Positions 1-9,562 are shown, counted from the first letter of the stretch. The stretch is 64,000 nt of DNA from Bacteroidales bacterium (GCA_017554325.1 JAFZIP010000001.1:86857-150856); one strand, 5' to 3'. A program made the numbers and translations. Notes: a model not told the origin generated them from the letters alone.

Positions 1-597
1 TATGCAGATGGAACAACTATTCCAAAAGAATGGCCTGGAGGTTACAGCACCACCTGGAACATTGCTTATTATGATTATTCTTCAGCCTCCATGCCTTTAG
101 TCCAGCGTGGCTATTTGTACAATTGGCCGGCAGTGGTACGGCGTACATCCTCGTGTTCCGACAATCCTGGTGTACAGGGGATCTGTCCCACCGGTTGGCA
201 TGTGCCAAGTGAAGCCGAGTGGTCGCAGATGCTCGAATATGTGGGTAGTCAAAATGCATACGTCTATGGCAATGAGAATAGTGGTATTGCCAAAGCGTTG
301 TCTTCACAGTCGTGGTGGCAGGGCAGCAACCATGATGGCGCGCCGGGCCAGGATCAGTCGCTGAACAACGCAACCGGATTTTCAGTTTATCCAGCGGGCA
401 AATTCACTCCTTTTGGTCATACGGGTAGTTATCTTGAAAAATTGGGTTCTGAGGCCATTTTCTGGACCTCAACGGGCGGTGAAAACGAATCTGCCTTTAC
501 CACCTGTAATATAATTTACGATGAAGCCACAGTGCAAAGCAATCACCATAATGAATTCAAGTGTTTCGGCGCTTCTGTGCGTTGCCTTCGCGATTAA
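1..597 (+). CDS. FISUMP-domain protein, C-terminal part (5' end outside window)
   Basis: The frame is open from the first base, so only the last 198 residues are seen. The motifs GYLYNWPAV and CPTGWHVPSEAEW, followed by an aromatic-rich segment and a final SVRCLRD, are the hallmark of the 'Fibrobacter succinogenes major paralogous' (FISUMP) domain. This domain is common in secreted or surface proteins of Bacteroidota and Fibrobacteres; its function is unknown. Any signal peptide or partner domain lies upstream of the window. The gene converges on the flavoprotein gene, separated by 66 bases with a short heptamer repeat. Family assignment is firm; role is not known. Confidence 0.85.
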   Translation, partial: YADGTTIPKEWPGGYSTTWNIAYYDYSSASMPLVQRGYLYNWPAVVRRTSSCSDNPGVQGICPTGWHVPSEAEWSQMLEYVGSQNAYVYGNENSGIAKALSSQSWWQGSNHDGAPGQDQSLNNATGFSVYPAGKFTPFGHTGSYLEKLGSEAIFWTSTGGENESAFTTCNIIYDEATVQSNHHNEFKCFGASVRCLRD

Positions 598-641
598 CAA
601 TTGTTGAGTATCTACAATTGTATCAGATTCCCCCATTTCAA

Positions 642-669
642 ATTCCTCATTCCCCATTCCCCATTACAA
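642..669. repeat. Heptamer tandem repeat (ATTCCCC type)
   Basis: Units ATTCCTC, ATTCCCC, ATTCCCC and ATTACAA follow each other with period 7 and run into the stop codon of the flavoprotein gene. One of several short intergenic tandem repeats in this window. Confidence 0.7.
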
Positions 670-1767
670 ATTCTCCGCTACTATCAGCGCTGAGGCAAAG
701 GCGAAGAAAAGGTTATATCCGCCGCAGATGCCGTCCACGTCCAACAGCTCTCCCGTCACAAACACGCCCGGGAAGCGCTTCAGGGAGAAATCATCGTTGA
801 TTTCAGATAATTCAATGCCGCCATGGCACACCTGCGCGTAGGCCAAATCGTACAGGCCTTCTATTTCCATTTTAAACTTTTTAACATCAAACGGCTGACG
901 CTCATACAACTCATTCAATTTGGGATGCAGCAAGCCCTTCATGGAATGATGCTTCCGCAAATGCTCCGCTACATCATAATCATCCTCCAGATAGAGGAAA
1001 TTCAGTTCCACGAAACAATTGCGTTTATCTTCCAATCGATTGTAATACGCTGATAAATTGAGGATTACAATACCTGAAATGCCGTCGTCTTTAAAGGTGA
1101 CCTCGCCCGGCTCTTCATGGATAAGCTGATTGTTTTGATACAGCGAGGCGATCACTTTTACGCGGCAACCCGACAATATCTTGGGATAGTCCTTGATCTT
1201 GAACCCGACCAAAGAGGGCTGGAAGGGAGTTGTAGATATGTTAAAGTTTGCTAAATAGCTATTGTAGCCCTTTCGGTTCTTGGGGATCATATTGGCGGGC
1301 GTGCCCGAGGCGCAAACTACTACATCAAAGGGCATAGGATCATCATCCACGAGCCATTTTCCATCTTGAGACATGATTTTCTGTACCTCATGTTCCATCT
1401 TCATACAGACATTCGGAGAGAGGTTTTCCATCAACACATCCAGCACCGTTTGCGAAAATTGAGAGAGCGGATAGACACGGCCCTCCTCGTCGGCCATCAT
1501 TCGCAGGCCCATCTCTTCAAACTCTTGCAAGAGGCGCGCAGGTGTGATCTTTTGCAGCAGTTTCTCTGCAAATGCAGCATTGTTGTAGCAATCGGAATCC
1601 ACGTAGGTGTTGAAGAGATTGCACTTGCCGCCGCCAGACGCGCGCAATTTGGTGCCGGCCTGCTTGTTTTTTTCAAAGACAACCACCTCAAAATCCTTCT
1701 TTCCGGACAATTTCTTGGCCAGAAAGAGACCTGAAGCTCCCGCACCGATGATGGCTATGCGTTTCAT
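664..1767 (-). CDS. BaiN/HI0933-family FAD-dependent oxidoreductase
   Basis: 367 residues. The N-terminal Rossmann motif [13 protein letters not shown] binds the FAD ADP moiety, and [12 protein letters not shown] is the signature of the HI0933/BaiN/YhiN flavoprotein family. The C-terminal [12 protein letters not shown] completes the FAD site. Members are NAD(P)-linked flavoproteins; some reduce bile-acid intermediates but the physiological substrate of most is unknown. Its ATG overlaps the gmk stop by four bases (ATGA), so the two are translationally coupled and share the gmk promoter. Fold assignment is secure, substrate open. Confidence 0.88.
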   Translation of the reverse strand: MKRIAIIGAGASGLFLAKKLSGKKDFEVVVFEKNKQAGTKLRASGGGKCNLFNTYVDSDCYNNAAFAEKLLQKITPARLLQEFEEMGLRMMADEEGRVYPLSQFSQTVLDVLMENLSPNVCMKMEHEVQKIMSQDGKWLVDDDPMPFDVVVCASGTPANMIPKNRKGYNSYLANFNISTTPFQPSLVGFKIKDYPKILSGCRVKVIASLYQNNQLIHEEPGEVTFKDDGISGIVILNLSAYYNRLEDKRNCFVELNFLYLEDDYDVAEHLRKHHSMKGLLHPKLNELYERQPFDVKKFKMEIEGLYDLAYAQVCHGGIELSEINDDFSLKRFPGVFVTGELLDVDGICGGYNLFFAFASALIVAENL

Positions 1768-2333
1768 TTCTTTTCCAAAAAATCCTGCACCAGGTCAATC
1801 ATCTCCTGCTGGGCGGTTTTCAAATCGTCATTCAACACGATTTTATCAAACTGATCGGCAAAAGACATCTCGTATTCGGCCTTATCTACGCGTTTTTTCA
1901 ACGATTCTTCCGTTTCCGTACCACGCTTTTTCAAACGATTCACGAGTTCTTCTATCGTGGGCGGCTCAATGAACACGGCCAAGGCGTTGTCGCCATAGAA
2001 CTTCTTGATGTTGAGGCCGCCGAGCACATCCACATCGAAAATCACGGTTTGCCCGTTGTTCCAGATGCGCTCCACCTCGCATTTCAAGGAGCCATAGTAC
2101 TGATCCTTATACACTTCCTGCCATTCCAGAAACTCATCATTGGCCAAGCGCTCTTTGAACTGATCCGGCGTAATGAAATAGTAGTCTTTGCCATCCTCCT
2201 CGTAATCGCGTTTATGGCGCGTGGTGGCGGAGATGGAAAACTTGAGTTCGGGAACCTCCTCCAGCAGATGGCGCACGATGGAGGTCTTGCCGGCGCCGGA
2301 AGGAGCAGAAACGATAATGACTTTTCCTTGCAT
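1764..2333 (-). CDS. gmk: Guanylate kinase
   Basis: Phosphorylates GMP (and dGMP) to GDP with ATP in the cytoplasm. The 189-residue protein begins [18 protein letters not shown], with the Walker A loop at residues 9-16, then the GMP-binding [18 protein letters not shown] region. I place the start at 2333 rather than at an in-frame ATG at 2390, because family members start a few residues before the P-loop and a promoter-like TATATTTGC lies at 2353-2361, inside the longer version. It is divergent from mutS with only 66 bases between the starts. Confidence 0.95.
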   Translation of the reverse strand: MQGKVIIVSAPSGAGKTSIVRHLLEEVPELKFSISATTRHKRDYEEDGKDYYFITPDQFKERLANDEFLEWQEVYKDQYYGSLKCEVERIWNNGQTVIFDVDVLGGLNIKKFYGDNALAVFIEPPTIEELVNRLKKRGTETEESLKKRVDKAEYEMSFADQFDKIVLNDDLKTAQQEMIDLVQDFLEKK

Positions 2334-2352
2334 AACACGAGATTTACAGGGT

Positions 2353-2361
2353 GCAAATATA
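2353..2361 (-). promoter_or_regulatory. Bacteroidota -7 promoter element for gmk
   Basis: TATATTTGC on the minus strand, a match to TAnnTTTG, 20 bases upstream of the gmk ATG. Confidence 0.65.
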
Positions 2362-2373
2362 CCGCTTTTTTTG

Positions 2374-2382
2374 TACTTTTGC
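2374..2382 (+). promoter_or_regulatory. Bacteroidota -7 promoter element for mutS
   Basis: TACTTTTGC, 17 bases before the mutS ATG, back to back with the gmk element. Confidence 0.65.
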
Positions 2383-2399
2383 TCTCTCAAATTGAAGCT

Positions 2400-5003
2400 A
2401 TGGAAAAGTCGGCAGAAACTCCCTTAATGAAACAATACAACAAGTTCAAGGCACAGCACCCTGACGCCATTTTGCTGTTCCGGGTGGGTGACTTTTACGA
2501 GACTTACGGGGAGGATGCCATCACCTCATCCAAAGTGCTGGGCATCACGCTGACAAAGCATGGCAAAGGATTGACACAGACCGAGTTAGCGGGTTTTCCA
2601 CACCATGCATTGGATGTGTATCTGCCCAAGTTGGTGCGCGCGGGTCTGCGCGTGGCCATCTGCGAGCAGCTGGAAGACCCCAAACTTACCAAAACCCTCG
2701 TCAAGCGCGGCATCACCGAAATGGTGACGCCTGGCGTGTCCGTGAACGACAAAGTGCTGGAGCAGCGCGAGAACAACTTCCTCGCCGCCATCCAGTTCAC
2801 CGAGAAAATCTGCGGCATCGCTTTCGTCGATATCTCCACTGGCGAATTCTATGTGGCCGAGGGCGACTACGACTACATCGACAAGCTGTTCCAGAACTTC
2901 AAACCATCGGAGCTGGTGATTCAGAAGGGCAAGTCGGCGGCCTTCCGCGAGCACTTCGGCGAGAAAATGCTGCTTTCTACTTTGGACGACTGGGTTTTCA
3001 TGTCCGATTACGCCAACGAACTGCTGACCAAGCACTTCCAGACCACCTCACTGAAGGGTTTTGGTGTCGATAACCTGCCCAACGGCATCATTGCCGCCGG
3101 AGCCGCGCTGCATTATCTGTACGAGACACAGAACCATAGAATCCAGCATATCAACAAGATAAACCGCATTGAGGAAGAGCACTATGTGTGGCTCGACCGT
3201 TTCACCATCCGCAACTTGGAACTGGTGCACTCGCCCAACGAGAACGCCGTCACCCTGCTACAGGTGCTCGACCAGACGCAGACGCCCATGGGCTCTCGTA
3301 TGCTGCGCAAGTGGATGCTGATGCCCTTGAAAGAGAAAGTGCTGATTGACGAGCGCCTTTCCATTGTAGAGTATCTGATTAAGAACGAGCAACTTGCCGA
3401 CGACCTTTTGGGCACGCTCAAGCGCATGGGCGACCTGGAGCGCATGGTATCGAAGATTGCTACGGGCAAGATCAACCCGCGAGAAGTGCTGCAGCTGGCG
3501 CGCGCGCTGCGCTCCATCGAGAAGATGCAGGGCTACTGCAAGCAAGCCGACCATCCGGCTCTGGCCAAGATTGCCGAGCAGTTCAACCCCTGCCCGTCAG
3601 TGTGCGCCCGCATCGAGAAGGAGATTCAGGACGACCCACCCGTTGTGGTCAGCAAAGGCGGCGTGTTCAACCGAGGCGTGGATCAGGAACTGGACGACTT
3701 GTTCGCCCTAGCCACCAACAGCAAAGAGGTACTGGCCGAAATTCAGCGCCGCGAAGCTGAAAGGACCGGCATCACCTCGCTCAAAATCGGGTTCAACAAT
3801 GTGTTCGGCTACTATCTGGAGGTCACCAATGTGCACAAGGACAAGGTGCCGGCCGAGTGGACGCGTAAGCAGACCCTAACCAACGGCGAGCGCTACATCA
3901 CCGAGGAACTCAAAGAGCTGGAATCCAAGATTTTGGGTGCGCAAGACCGTATGTTGGAAATCGAAGGAAGACTGTACAATAATCTGTTGATCAGCTTGTT
4001 GGATTATATCAACCTGATACAATTAGATGCGCGTCTGGCTGCACGGTTGGATGTGCTGCTCTGTTTTGCCTGCGTTTCCAAAGAAAACCGCTACGCAAAA
4101 CCGAAAATCACGGAAGGCACTTCTCTGAAAATCAAGGAGGGACGCCATCCGGTGATTGAGAAGCAGCTGCCGCCGGGCGAGGAGTACATTGCCAACGATG
4201 TGCACTTGGACAATGACAAGCAGCAGATCATCATCATCACGGGACCCAACATGTCGGGTAAGTCGGCCTTGTTGCGCCAAACCGCCCTCATCGTGCTGAT
4301 GGGGCAGATGGGCTGCTTTGTACCTGCCAAGAGTGCGGAAATCGGCATTGTAGATAAGGTTTTCACCCGTGTGGGCGCATCGGACAACATCTCCACGGGC
4401 GAATCCACTTTCATGGTGGAGATGAATGAGACCGCGAGCATCTTGAACAACATCTCGAACCGCAGTTTGATTTTGTTGGACGAAATCGGGCGCGGTACCA
4501 GCACCTACGATGGCGTGTCCATCGCGTGGTCCATCGCCGAGTATCTGCACGAGAATCCCTACAACCGCGCCAAGGTGCTCTTTGCCACGCACTACCATGA
4601 GCTGAATGACATGGCGGCGCAGTTCCACCGCATCAAGAACTACCATGTTTCCGTGAAGGAGATTGACAATAAGGTATTCTTTATGAGAAAGTTGGAGCCG
4701 GGCGGCAGCGAGCACAGCTTCGGTATCCATGTGGCGCGCATGGCCGGCATGCCCGCGCAGGTACTGAAGCGCGCCAACGAAATCCTCAAGCAGCTGGAAA
4801 CCTCGCGCAACAACGCCAACGGCGAAAAAAACCTCATCGAGAAATCCACCCCGGGCTACCAGCTCAGTTTCATCAACCTGGACGACCCACTGTTATTGGA
4901 GGTAAAAGATCTGATTGTAGGATTGAACATCAACAGCCTCACGCCCGTCGAAGCCCTCATGAAGCTGAACGAAATCCAGCAGCTGTTGACGGGGAAGAAA
5001 TAA
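2400..5003 (+). CDS. mutS: DNA mismatch repair protein MutS
   Basis: 867 residues, normal MutS1 length. It recognises mismatches and recruits MutL. The mismatch-wedge motif F32-Y33-E34 (in GDFYE) is intact. The ATPase domain has Walker A GPNMSGKS near residue 614, Walker [14 protein letters not shown] and the FATHYHEL motif. The frame is open upstream into the gmk region, but the ATG at 2400 gives the conserved N-terminus and sits behind a promoter element. No mutL is present in the window. Confidence 0.97.
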   Translation: MEKSAETPLMKQYNKFKAQHPDAILLFRVGDFYETYGEDAITSSKVLGITLTKHGKGLTQTELAGFPHHALDVYLPKLVRAGLRVAICEQLEDPKLTKTLVKRGITEMVTPGVSVNDKVLEQRENNFLAAIQFTEKICGIAFVDISTGEFYVAEGDYDYIDKLFQNFKPSELVIQKGKSAAFREHFGEKMLLSTLDDWVFMSDYANELLTKHFQTTSLKGFGVDNLPNGIIAAGAALHYLYETQNHRIQHINKINRIEEEHYVWLDRFTIRNLELVHSPNENAVTLLQVLDQTQTPMGSRMLRKWMLMPLKEKVLIDERLSIVEYLIKNEQLADDLLGTLKRMGDLERMVSKIATGKINPREVLQLARALRSIEKMQGYCKQADHPALAKIAEQFNPCPSVCARIEKEIQDDPPVVVSKGGVFNRGVDQELDDLFALATNSKEVLAEIQRREAERTGITSLKIGFNNVFGYYLEVTNVHKDKVPAEWTRKQTLTNGERYITEELKELESKILGAQDRMLEIEGRLYNNLLISLLDYINLIQLDARLAARLDVLLCFACVSKENRYAKPKITEGTSLKIKEGRHPVIEKQLPPGEEYIANDVHLDNDKQQIIIITGPNMSGKSALLRQTALIVLMGQMGCFVPAKSAEIGIVDKVFTRVGASDNISTGESTFMVEMNETASILNNISNRSLILLDEIGRGTSTYDGVSIAWSIAEYLHENPYNRAKVLFATHYHELNDMAAQFHRIKNYHVSVKEIDNKVFFMRKLEPGGSEHSFGIHVARMAGMPAQVLKRANEILKQLETSRNNANGEKNLIEKSTPGYQLSFINLDDPLLLEVKDLIVGLNINSLTPVEALMKLNEIQQLLTGKK

Positions 5004-5020
5004 TAGTTAGAAAAAAATAG

Positions 5021-5029
5021 TATTTTTGC
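5021..5029 (+). promoter_or_regulatory. Bacteroidota -7 promoter element for the first MntA/HepT pair
   Basis: TATTTTTGC, only nine bases before the first ATG of the antitoxin, which predicts a very short or absent 5' leader. Confidence 0.6.
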
Positions 5030-5038
5030 CAAAAATTC

Positions 5039-5365
5039 ATGGCAATGGAGATTAATTCACAATTCAAGCCTCATTTAGCAAATGTGTTGAACATCTTGGC
5101 GCTTCACAAAGTGAAGAACGCCTATTTGTTCGGTTCCGTTTTAACGGACAGGTTCAACGCGTCCAGCGATGTGGATTTTCTTGTGAATTACGACTCTGCC
5201 ATGGATCCTATGGAGCGAGGAGAATTGTTGTTGGATCTTCAAATTGCCTTAGAGGACGAAATAAACAGAAAAGTGGATCTGCTAACCGAACACTCGCTCA
5301 AAAACCCCTATTTTATTGATGAAATCAACAAAACAAAATATTTGATTTATGGAAAAACAAGTTAA
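5039..5365 (+). CDS. MntA-like minimal nucleotidyltransferase (antitoxin), pair 1
   Basis: 108 residues. It has the nucleotidyltransferase signature G-S-x10-D-x-D (GSVLTDRFNASSDVDF). In characterised HEPN/MNT (type VII) systems the MntA enzyme adds AMP to a tyrosine of the HepT toxin and silences it. It overlaps the downstream HEPN gene by 17 bases. A second ATG at 5045 is an equally possible start. Identification rests on the motif and the gene pair; the AMPylation role is known from homologues only. Confidence 0.85.
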   Translation: MAMEINSQFKPHLANVLNILALHKVKNAYLFGSVLTDRFNASSDVDFLVNYDSAMDPMERGELLLDLQIALEDEINRKVDLLTEHSLKNPYFIDEINKTKYLIYGKTS

Positions 5366-5687
5366 CAAATTACTATCTGATGTACTTAGTTGCATCAGCA
5401 GAATTGAACAATTCACGGAAGAAATCCGTGTTTTTGAAGAGTACCAGGCTAATGCTTTAGTGCAAAATGCAGTAGAGCGGAATGTTGAGATTATTGGCGA
5501 GGCCATGAATTCCCTGCTTAAAATTTCACCAGATATAAACATTACCTCCGCAAGAAAAATCGTGAACACACGTTACCTTTTGATTCACGGTTACGATTCC
5601 GTGGATACCGCCACTGTGTGGGTAATTATCCGCAAGCACATTCCCGTCCTCAAGGAGGAGTTATCACGACTGATTCTCACCTCATAA
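5349..5687 (+). CDS. HepT-like HEPN-domain toxin (DUF86), pair 1
   Basis: 112 residues, all-helical. RYLLIHGY carries the complete R-x4-H-x-Y motif: Arg and His form the HEPN RNase site and the Tyr is the residue AMPylated by MntA partners. The internal NVEIIGEA segment is also typical of DUF86. It overlaps the MntA gene by 17 bases and converges on a small minus-strand ORF with a six-base overlap. Likely a type VII toxin acting on RNA; the target is unknown. Confidence 0.85.
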   Translation: MEKQVNKLLSDVLSCISRIEQFTEEIRVFEEYQANALVQNAVERNVEIIGEAMNSLLKISPDINITSARKIVNTRYLLIHGYDSVDTATVWVIIRKHIPVLKEELSRLILTS

Positions 5688-5885
5688 ACTTGCATAATCA
5701 GCGCGGACTAAAGAAATCAACTCATCGAAATAATCATCAACCGACACGGTGGTCGCCATTATCTCTTTTAAACGAGATGGATTCTGTCCTGAGACATGAA
5801 TGTCTCTTTTCGCCTCATATATCGCGACTGGTTCTGCCGCACAAAGATCTTCAACCTTTTTGTTTTTACGGTATGTGTTTTTCAT
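5682..5885 (-). CDS. Small protein of unknown function (67 aa)
   Basis: I do not recognise this protein. It has a basic N-terminus (MKNTYRKNKK) and an acidic helical C-terminus (VDDYFDELISLVRADY). A minus-strand promoter element TATTTTTGC lies 20 bases upstream, the same spacing as in confirmed genes here, which is the main reason to believe it. It converges tail to tail with the HepT gene, overlapping by six bases, so it may be a third accessory gene of that locus or simply a neighbour. Confidence 0.5.
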   Translation of the reverse strand: MKNTYRKNKKVEDLCAAEPVAIYEAKRDIHVSGQNPSRLKEIMATTVSVDDYFDELISLVRADYASL

Positions 5886-5904
5886 AATAATATTGTATTT
5901 CGCG

Positions 5905-5913
5905 GCAAAAATA
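5905..5913 (-). promoter_or_regulatory. Bacteroidota -7 promoter element for the 67-aa ORF
   Basis: TATTTTTGC on the minus strand, 20 bases before the ATG at 5885. Confidence 0.55.
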
Positions 5914-5923
5914 CAAAAAACTC

Positions 5924-6859
5924 CTACAATCCCATTATCTTCTCCACCGCCACTTTTGCGTGGCGGAGCTCAGCGTCGGTGGTCTGGCCGCCTACGTGCG
6001 GGGTGAGGATGGCATTCTCCATGGCGGCCAAACGCTCCATGGCGGCAGGCCACTGCTCCTTGGGCAAATTCTTCAATCGTGTGCTCTCGTACTCCAGCAC
6101 ATCCAAGCAGGCCGTGAGAATCTTACCACTCTCCATTGAATTCACCACATCCTCCGTGTTTACCACCAACCCGCGGGATGAGTTGATGAGAATAAACGGA
6201 TGCGCCATCGCATCAATGAAATCACGATTGATCAAATATTTGTTTTCCGGTATGTAATTCACGTGCACCGATATGACATCGCACTCGCGCTGAATGGTGA
6301 CCAAGTCGGTCATCTCGGCATGGGCATCGCCCGCTGTCGGATTGTATTTGTCATATGCATACACCTTGCAGCCGAGCAGGGTCAGTAATCGGGCGAACGC
6401 CGGACCAGTGTGCCCGTAGCCAATGATTCCGTACGTGTGCGCTTGCAGCTCGCTGCCCTTGTTTTTCTCGCGCAGCCACTCGCCCGCGCGCACTTCTCGG
6501 TCGGCGGAGGAGATGTGCCGCAACGCCGCCAACAAGAGACCCAGACAGTGCTCTGCCACCGCATTCGCATTGCCCTCGGGCGTGGAAATCACCTTGATTC
6601 CCCTTCCCTCAGCATATTCCACATCGATATTCTCCACCCCGGAGCCAATCCGCACTATGAATTTCAATGAAGGTTTGGAGTCCAACAACTCCTTGTCCAC
6701 CACAAAACGGCTCCGGATGACCAAACCGAACAGGTCATCGGGAACCGCCTTGAATGTTTCGTAAGTAAAGGTCATGTCGGTATGGCACACAAATCCCTTT
6801 TCGGAAAGTTTTTCCGACAAATACGGGTGCACCCGATCGACAATCAGGACCTTTTTCAT
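5924..6859 (-). CDS. D-isomer 2-hydroxyacid dehydrogenase (SerA-like)
   Basis: 311 residues. NAD-binding motif GIIGYGHTG near residue 145, then the catalytic Arg (NSSRG), Glu (LDVLEYE) and His (TPHVGG) in the family order. There is no C-terminal ACT domain, unlike regulated SerA enzymes, so it could be a 3-phosphoglycerate dehydrogenase or another 2-oxoacid reductase. The substrate cannot be told from sequence. Its ATG overlaps the stop of the upstream OYE gene by one base (TAATG), indicating coupled translation. Confidence 0.85.
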   Translation of the reverse strand: MKKVLIVDRVHPYLSEKLSEKGFVCHTDMTFTYETFKAVPDDLFGLVIRSRFVVDKELLDSKPSLKFIVRIGSGVENIDVEYAEGRGIKVISTPEGNANAVAEHCLGLLLAALRHISSADREVRAGEWLREKNKGSELQAHTYGIIGYGHTGPAFARLLTLLGCKVYAYDKYNPTAGDAHAEMTDLVTIQRECDVISVHVNYIPENKYLINRDFIDAMAHPFILINSSRGLVVNTEDVVNSMESGKILTACLDVLEYESTRLKNLPKEQWPAAMERLAAMENAILTPHVGGQTTDAELRHAKVAVEKIMGL

Positions 6860-8115
6860 TATCGTTTATTGGATTTCTCGATGTCTCTCTCCGCTTTCTC
6901 CAATTCCTTCTGCAACTTGGCGGGCAGTTCATCCTTCGCCATGCATTGGTGGCACTTCATGTCCAGCGTGTACATACGGCCGATGCAATAGTTGGAGTGC
7001 TTGCAGGCGCTGCGGGTCACTTCGCCCGACTGCAGTTTGTTCACGAAATCGGTGTCCTGAACCAAAGCGCGAGCCATCTGGAAGGCCTCAAAGCCGGAAT
7101 CCAACACCATTTCCATGTCAGCCTTATCGACCATACCACCCACGTAAATCAGCGGCATCGTCAGCTCTTTGCGGAACTTCATGGCCGTATCGTAGAAATA
7201 GGCATCCTTATAAGGCACTGTCGGAATCACGATGCGTCCGCCGAGGTGAAGACCGATCTTCAGCCACCAGAACTTCTTGGGATCCATGTAGTAAGCCAAA
7301 GTCTTGAGCGGCATGGCACCACGCATCACATCCATCGGAGCCTTGCTCACGAAGCCGGCGGTAAGCACCAGCGCGTGCACGCCCAACTTCTCCAGTTCCT
7401 TGGCCACAGTGATGCACTCATCCACCTGCATACCACTGCGGAAACCGTCGTACATGTTGGTTTTCACCACGATAGCCATGTCATCCTTGGCCTCTTCCAT
7501 CACGCGGGTGATGACGCGGCGCATGAAGCGCATACGGTTGTCCAAAGAGCCGCCATACTCATCTTTACGATGGTTGGTGTAGGGCGAGATGAACTGGCTG
7601 ATCAAATAGCCATGGCCGGCGTGCACCTCAATGCAGTCGAAGCCTGCACGACGGCACATATCCACTGCTTTGCCGAACGCCTCCACAATCTCGTCAATGT
7701 CCTTGATGGTCATCTTGCGTGTGAAAGTGGGTGAATAAAGGTTAAAACGTCCGGATGGAGACAGCGGCTTGCAACCGCAAGTGGCACGGTGCGTCATGTT
7801 GCCGCAGTGACCGATCTGGATGGACGCCTTGGCTCCTTCGGCGTGGATGGCGTCCGTCAACTTCTTCAGTTCGGGGATGATTTCCTCGCGGAGCCACAAC
7901 TGGCCGTCAAAGGAAAGGCCGCTCTGGCAAACGGAAGCGTATGCCACCGTGGTCATACCAATGCCGCCCTTGGCGACAGCCGTATGGTAATCAAACAATT
8001 CTTTGGTCGGGCGGTTGCCGTGCGCCATGTTCTCGAAAGCGGCAGAACGGATGGTGCGGTTGCGAAGGGTAATCGGACCGATTTTACAAGGGGTAAAAAT
8101 TTTTGATTCTGACAT
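6859..8115 (-). CDS. NADH:flavin oxidoreductase, Old Yellow Enzyme family
   Basis: 418 residues. An FMN-binding TIM barrel: substrate motif GFDCIEVHAGHGYLISQFISP, and the phosphate site YVGGMVDKADME. The C-terminus has CKHSNYC followed by KCHQC, a cysteine set (C-x5-C-x10-C-x2-C) recalling the Fe-S extension of 2,4-dienoyl-CoA-reductase-type members, though the second flavodoxin-like domain of those enzymes is absent. It sits between tatD and the dehydrogenase gene on one strand. Likely an enoate or related C=C reductase; substrate unknown. Confidence 0.85.
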   Translation of the reverse strand: MSESKIFTPCKIGPITLRNRTIRSAAFENMAHGNRPTKELFDYHTAVAKGGIGMTTVAYASVCQSGLSFDGQLWLREEIIPELKKLTDAIHAEGAKASIQIGHCGNMTHRATCGCKPLSPSGRFNLYSPTFTRKMTIKDIDEIVEAFGKAVDMCRRAGFDCIEVHAGHGYLISQFISPYTNHRKDEYGGSLDNRMRFMRRVITRVMEEAKDDMAIVVKTNMYDGFRSGMQVDECITVAKELEKLGVHALVLTAGFVSKAPMDVMRGAMPLKTLAYYMDPKKFWWLKIGLHLGGRIVIPTVPYKDAYFYDTAMKFRKELTMPLIYVGGMVDKADMEMVLDSGFEAFQMARALVQDTDFVNKLQSGEVTRSACKHSNYCIGRMYTLDMKCHQCMAKDELPAKLQKELEKAERDIEKSNKR

Positions 8116-8133
8116 ATTTAAAATTTTTAATAA

Positions 8134-8910
8134 TTATCGGGTTAATTTTGTGAATATCCTATATGCGTTTTCGGTAGTTATATCTGCAACGGTCTGCAAA
8201 GAGACTTGGAAAATATCGGCCACCTTTTGAGCGATGATTGGAATATATGAGCTCTCATTGGGCTGACCGCGGTGCGGAACGGGAGCCAGGTATGGCGCAT
8301 CCGTCTCCAACACAACATTTTCCAACCCCACATGCGCCACAATGTCCTGCACTTTGCTGTTTTTGAAGGTCACCGTGCCGCCCACGCCGAGGGCAAATCC
8401 GTGTTTCACTGCCCATTCGGCCTCCTGGATGCCACCCGAAAAGCAATGCATCACGCCGGAAAGCTCGCCAGGACGGAACTGTTTCAGTATCTCAATTGCA
8501 TCGTTGTAAGCACTACGGATATGCAAAGAAAGCGGCATCTGACGGTCGCGGGCCCAGCAAAGCTGACGGTAAAACGCCTCGCGCTGCTCCTTTTCAAAAG
8601 TTCGGTCCCAGTAGTAGTCCAGACCTATCTCCCCTACTCCCACCACATTCGGATCATCCAAATGGACTTCAATCTGGGTCAGATCATCCTCGAAATCCGC
8701 TTTGGTATCTTCAGGATGGAGGCCTATCAAGATGAAAAAGTTGTCTGGAAACAAGGAGACTGCCTCTTGCAACCAAGCCGGGGTATCGCGGTTCACGCAT
8801 CCCAGAATCATCTTGTCCACACCCGCCTCTATCGCACGGCGAGCCACCTCTTCAAAGTTGTCGGGGTAGCTCTCGCGATACAGATGTGTATGGGTGTCAA
8901 CAAAACGCAT
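8134..8910 (-). CDS. tatD: TatD-family metal-dependent hydrolase/DNase
   Basis: 258 residues. An amidohydrolase-fold enzyme with the metal motif DTHTHLY at residues 4-10, GEIGLDYYWD near 95, LHIR, MHCFSGG and LETDAPYLAPVPHRGQPNESS at the C-terminal end. Homologues are Mg-dependent 3'-5' DNases in DNA repair or quality control. First gene of the tatD-OYE-dehydrogenase cluster, with an 18-base gap to the next gene. No clear promoter element was found upstream. Confidence 0.93.
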   Translation of the reverse strand: MRFVDTHTHLYRESYPDNFEEVARRAIEAGVDKMILGCVNRDTPAWLQEAVSLFPDNFFILIGLHPEDTKADFEDDLTQIEVHLDDPNVVGVGEIGLDYYWDRTFEKEQREAFYRQLCWARDRQMPLSLHIRSAYNDAIEILKQFRPGELSGVMHCFSGGIQEAEWAVKHGFALGVGGTVTFKNSKVQDIVAHVGLENVVLETDAPYLAPVPHRGQPNESSYIPIIAQKVADIFQVSLQTVADITTENAYRIFTKLTR

Positions 8911-8967
8911 ATTGCAAGAGATTTAATTACAGTGTTTTATATTTGTTAAAAAATATCAATTGGGCAC

Positions 8968-8995
8968 AAAAAACATCTGCCCGTTCAGGCAGATG
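8968..8995 (-). terminator. Rho-independent terminator of the atpBEF operon
   Basis: Perfect 8-bp stem (CATCTGCC/GGCAGATG, 6-base loop) directly followed on the minus strand by six T residues, 11 bases after the atpF stop. Confidence 0.85.
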
Positions 8996-9005
8996 CAATG
9001 ATGTA

Positions 9006-9500
9006 TTAGTTCAAATTGGTTTCATCAACCCACTTCTCAATCAATTTTTCTTGCCTTTCTTTATCGGAAAGCTCTTCGGTCATGATTTTCTCCGCAATAT
9101 TGATGGAGAAGTTGGCGATTTCGTTCTTCAAATCGGTGATGGCTTTCATCTTTTCCATCTGGATGGCTTGTTTGGCATCCGCAATGATGGACTGTGCCTC
9201 GGCATCAGCCTTCAGTTTGGCGTCTTCTTTCAGTTTCTCGCTAATGGCACGGGCTTCATTGAGGATATCATCGCGTTCCATTTTGGCCTGGGCCAGCATC
9301 TGCTCATGCTTGAGATTCATATTCTCAAGTTCAGCATGGACGCGTTCCGCCTCATCCAATTGATCCTGAATCTTCTTGTTCCGACTGGCAATACCTTGTG
9401 TTATCACTGGCCAAGCATATTTGGCCAAAATGAAGAAGAAGATGCCGAAGCCAATGAGCATCCAGAAGATAAGTCCGAAAGAGGGTTTTATGAGTTCCAT
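9006..9500 (-). CDS. atpF: ATP synthase F0 subunit b
   Basis: 164 residues. One N-terminal membrane helix (about 9-28, GLIFWMLIGFGIFFFILAKY) followed by a long charged coiled coil, the peripheral stalk linking F0 to F1. Last gene of atpB-atpE-atpF. It is followed by a strong terminator instead of atpH/atpA. A 123-base spacer with a GC-rich hairpin separates it from atpE. Confidence 0.95.
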   Translation of the reverse strand: MELIKPSFGLIFWMLIGFGIFFFILAKYAWPVITQGIASRNKKIQDQLDEAERVHAELENMNLKHEQMLAQAKMERDDILNEARAISEKLKEDAKLKADAEAQSIIADAKQAIQMEKMKAITDLKNEIANFSINIAEKIMTEELSDKERQEKLIEKWVDETNLN

Positions 9501-9539
9501 ATTCTAATCTAAGTTGTTTCTTAAATTTAAAAATGTTGG

Positions 9540-9562
9540 GGACCCTGCCAACCGCAGGGTCC
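9540..9562 (-). other. Intercistronic hairpin between atpE and atpF
   Basis: Perfect 9-bp inverted repeat GGACCCTGC/GCAGGGTCC with a 5-base loop in the atpE-atpF spacer. On the minus strand it is followed, after six bases, by TTTTT. It could protect atpE mRNA or act as a partial terminator, raising subunit c output; this is inference. Confidence 0.6.

Noticed and set aside
597..621. Inverted repeat ACAATTG/CAATTGT after the FISUMP gene as a terminator
   Set aside because: AT-rich 7-bp stem with an 11-base loop and no T run.
2049..2399. 117-residue N-terminal extension of MutS
   Set aside because: It is antisense to gmk and spans both promoter elements; the ATG at 2400 yields the standard MutS N-terminus.
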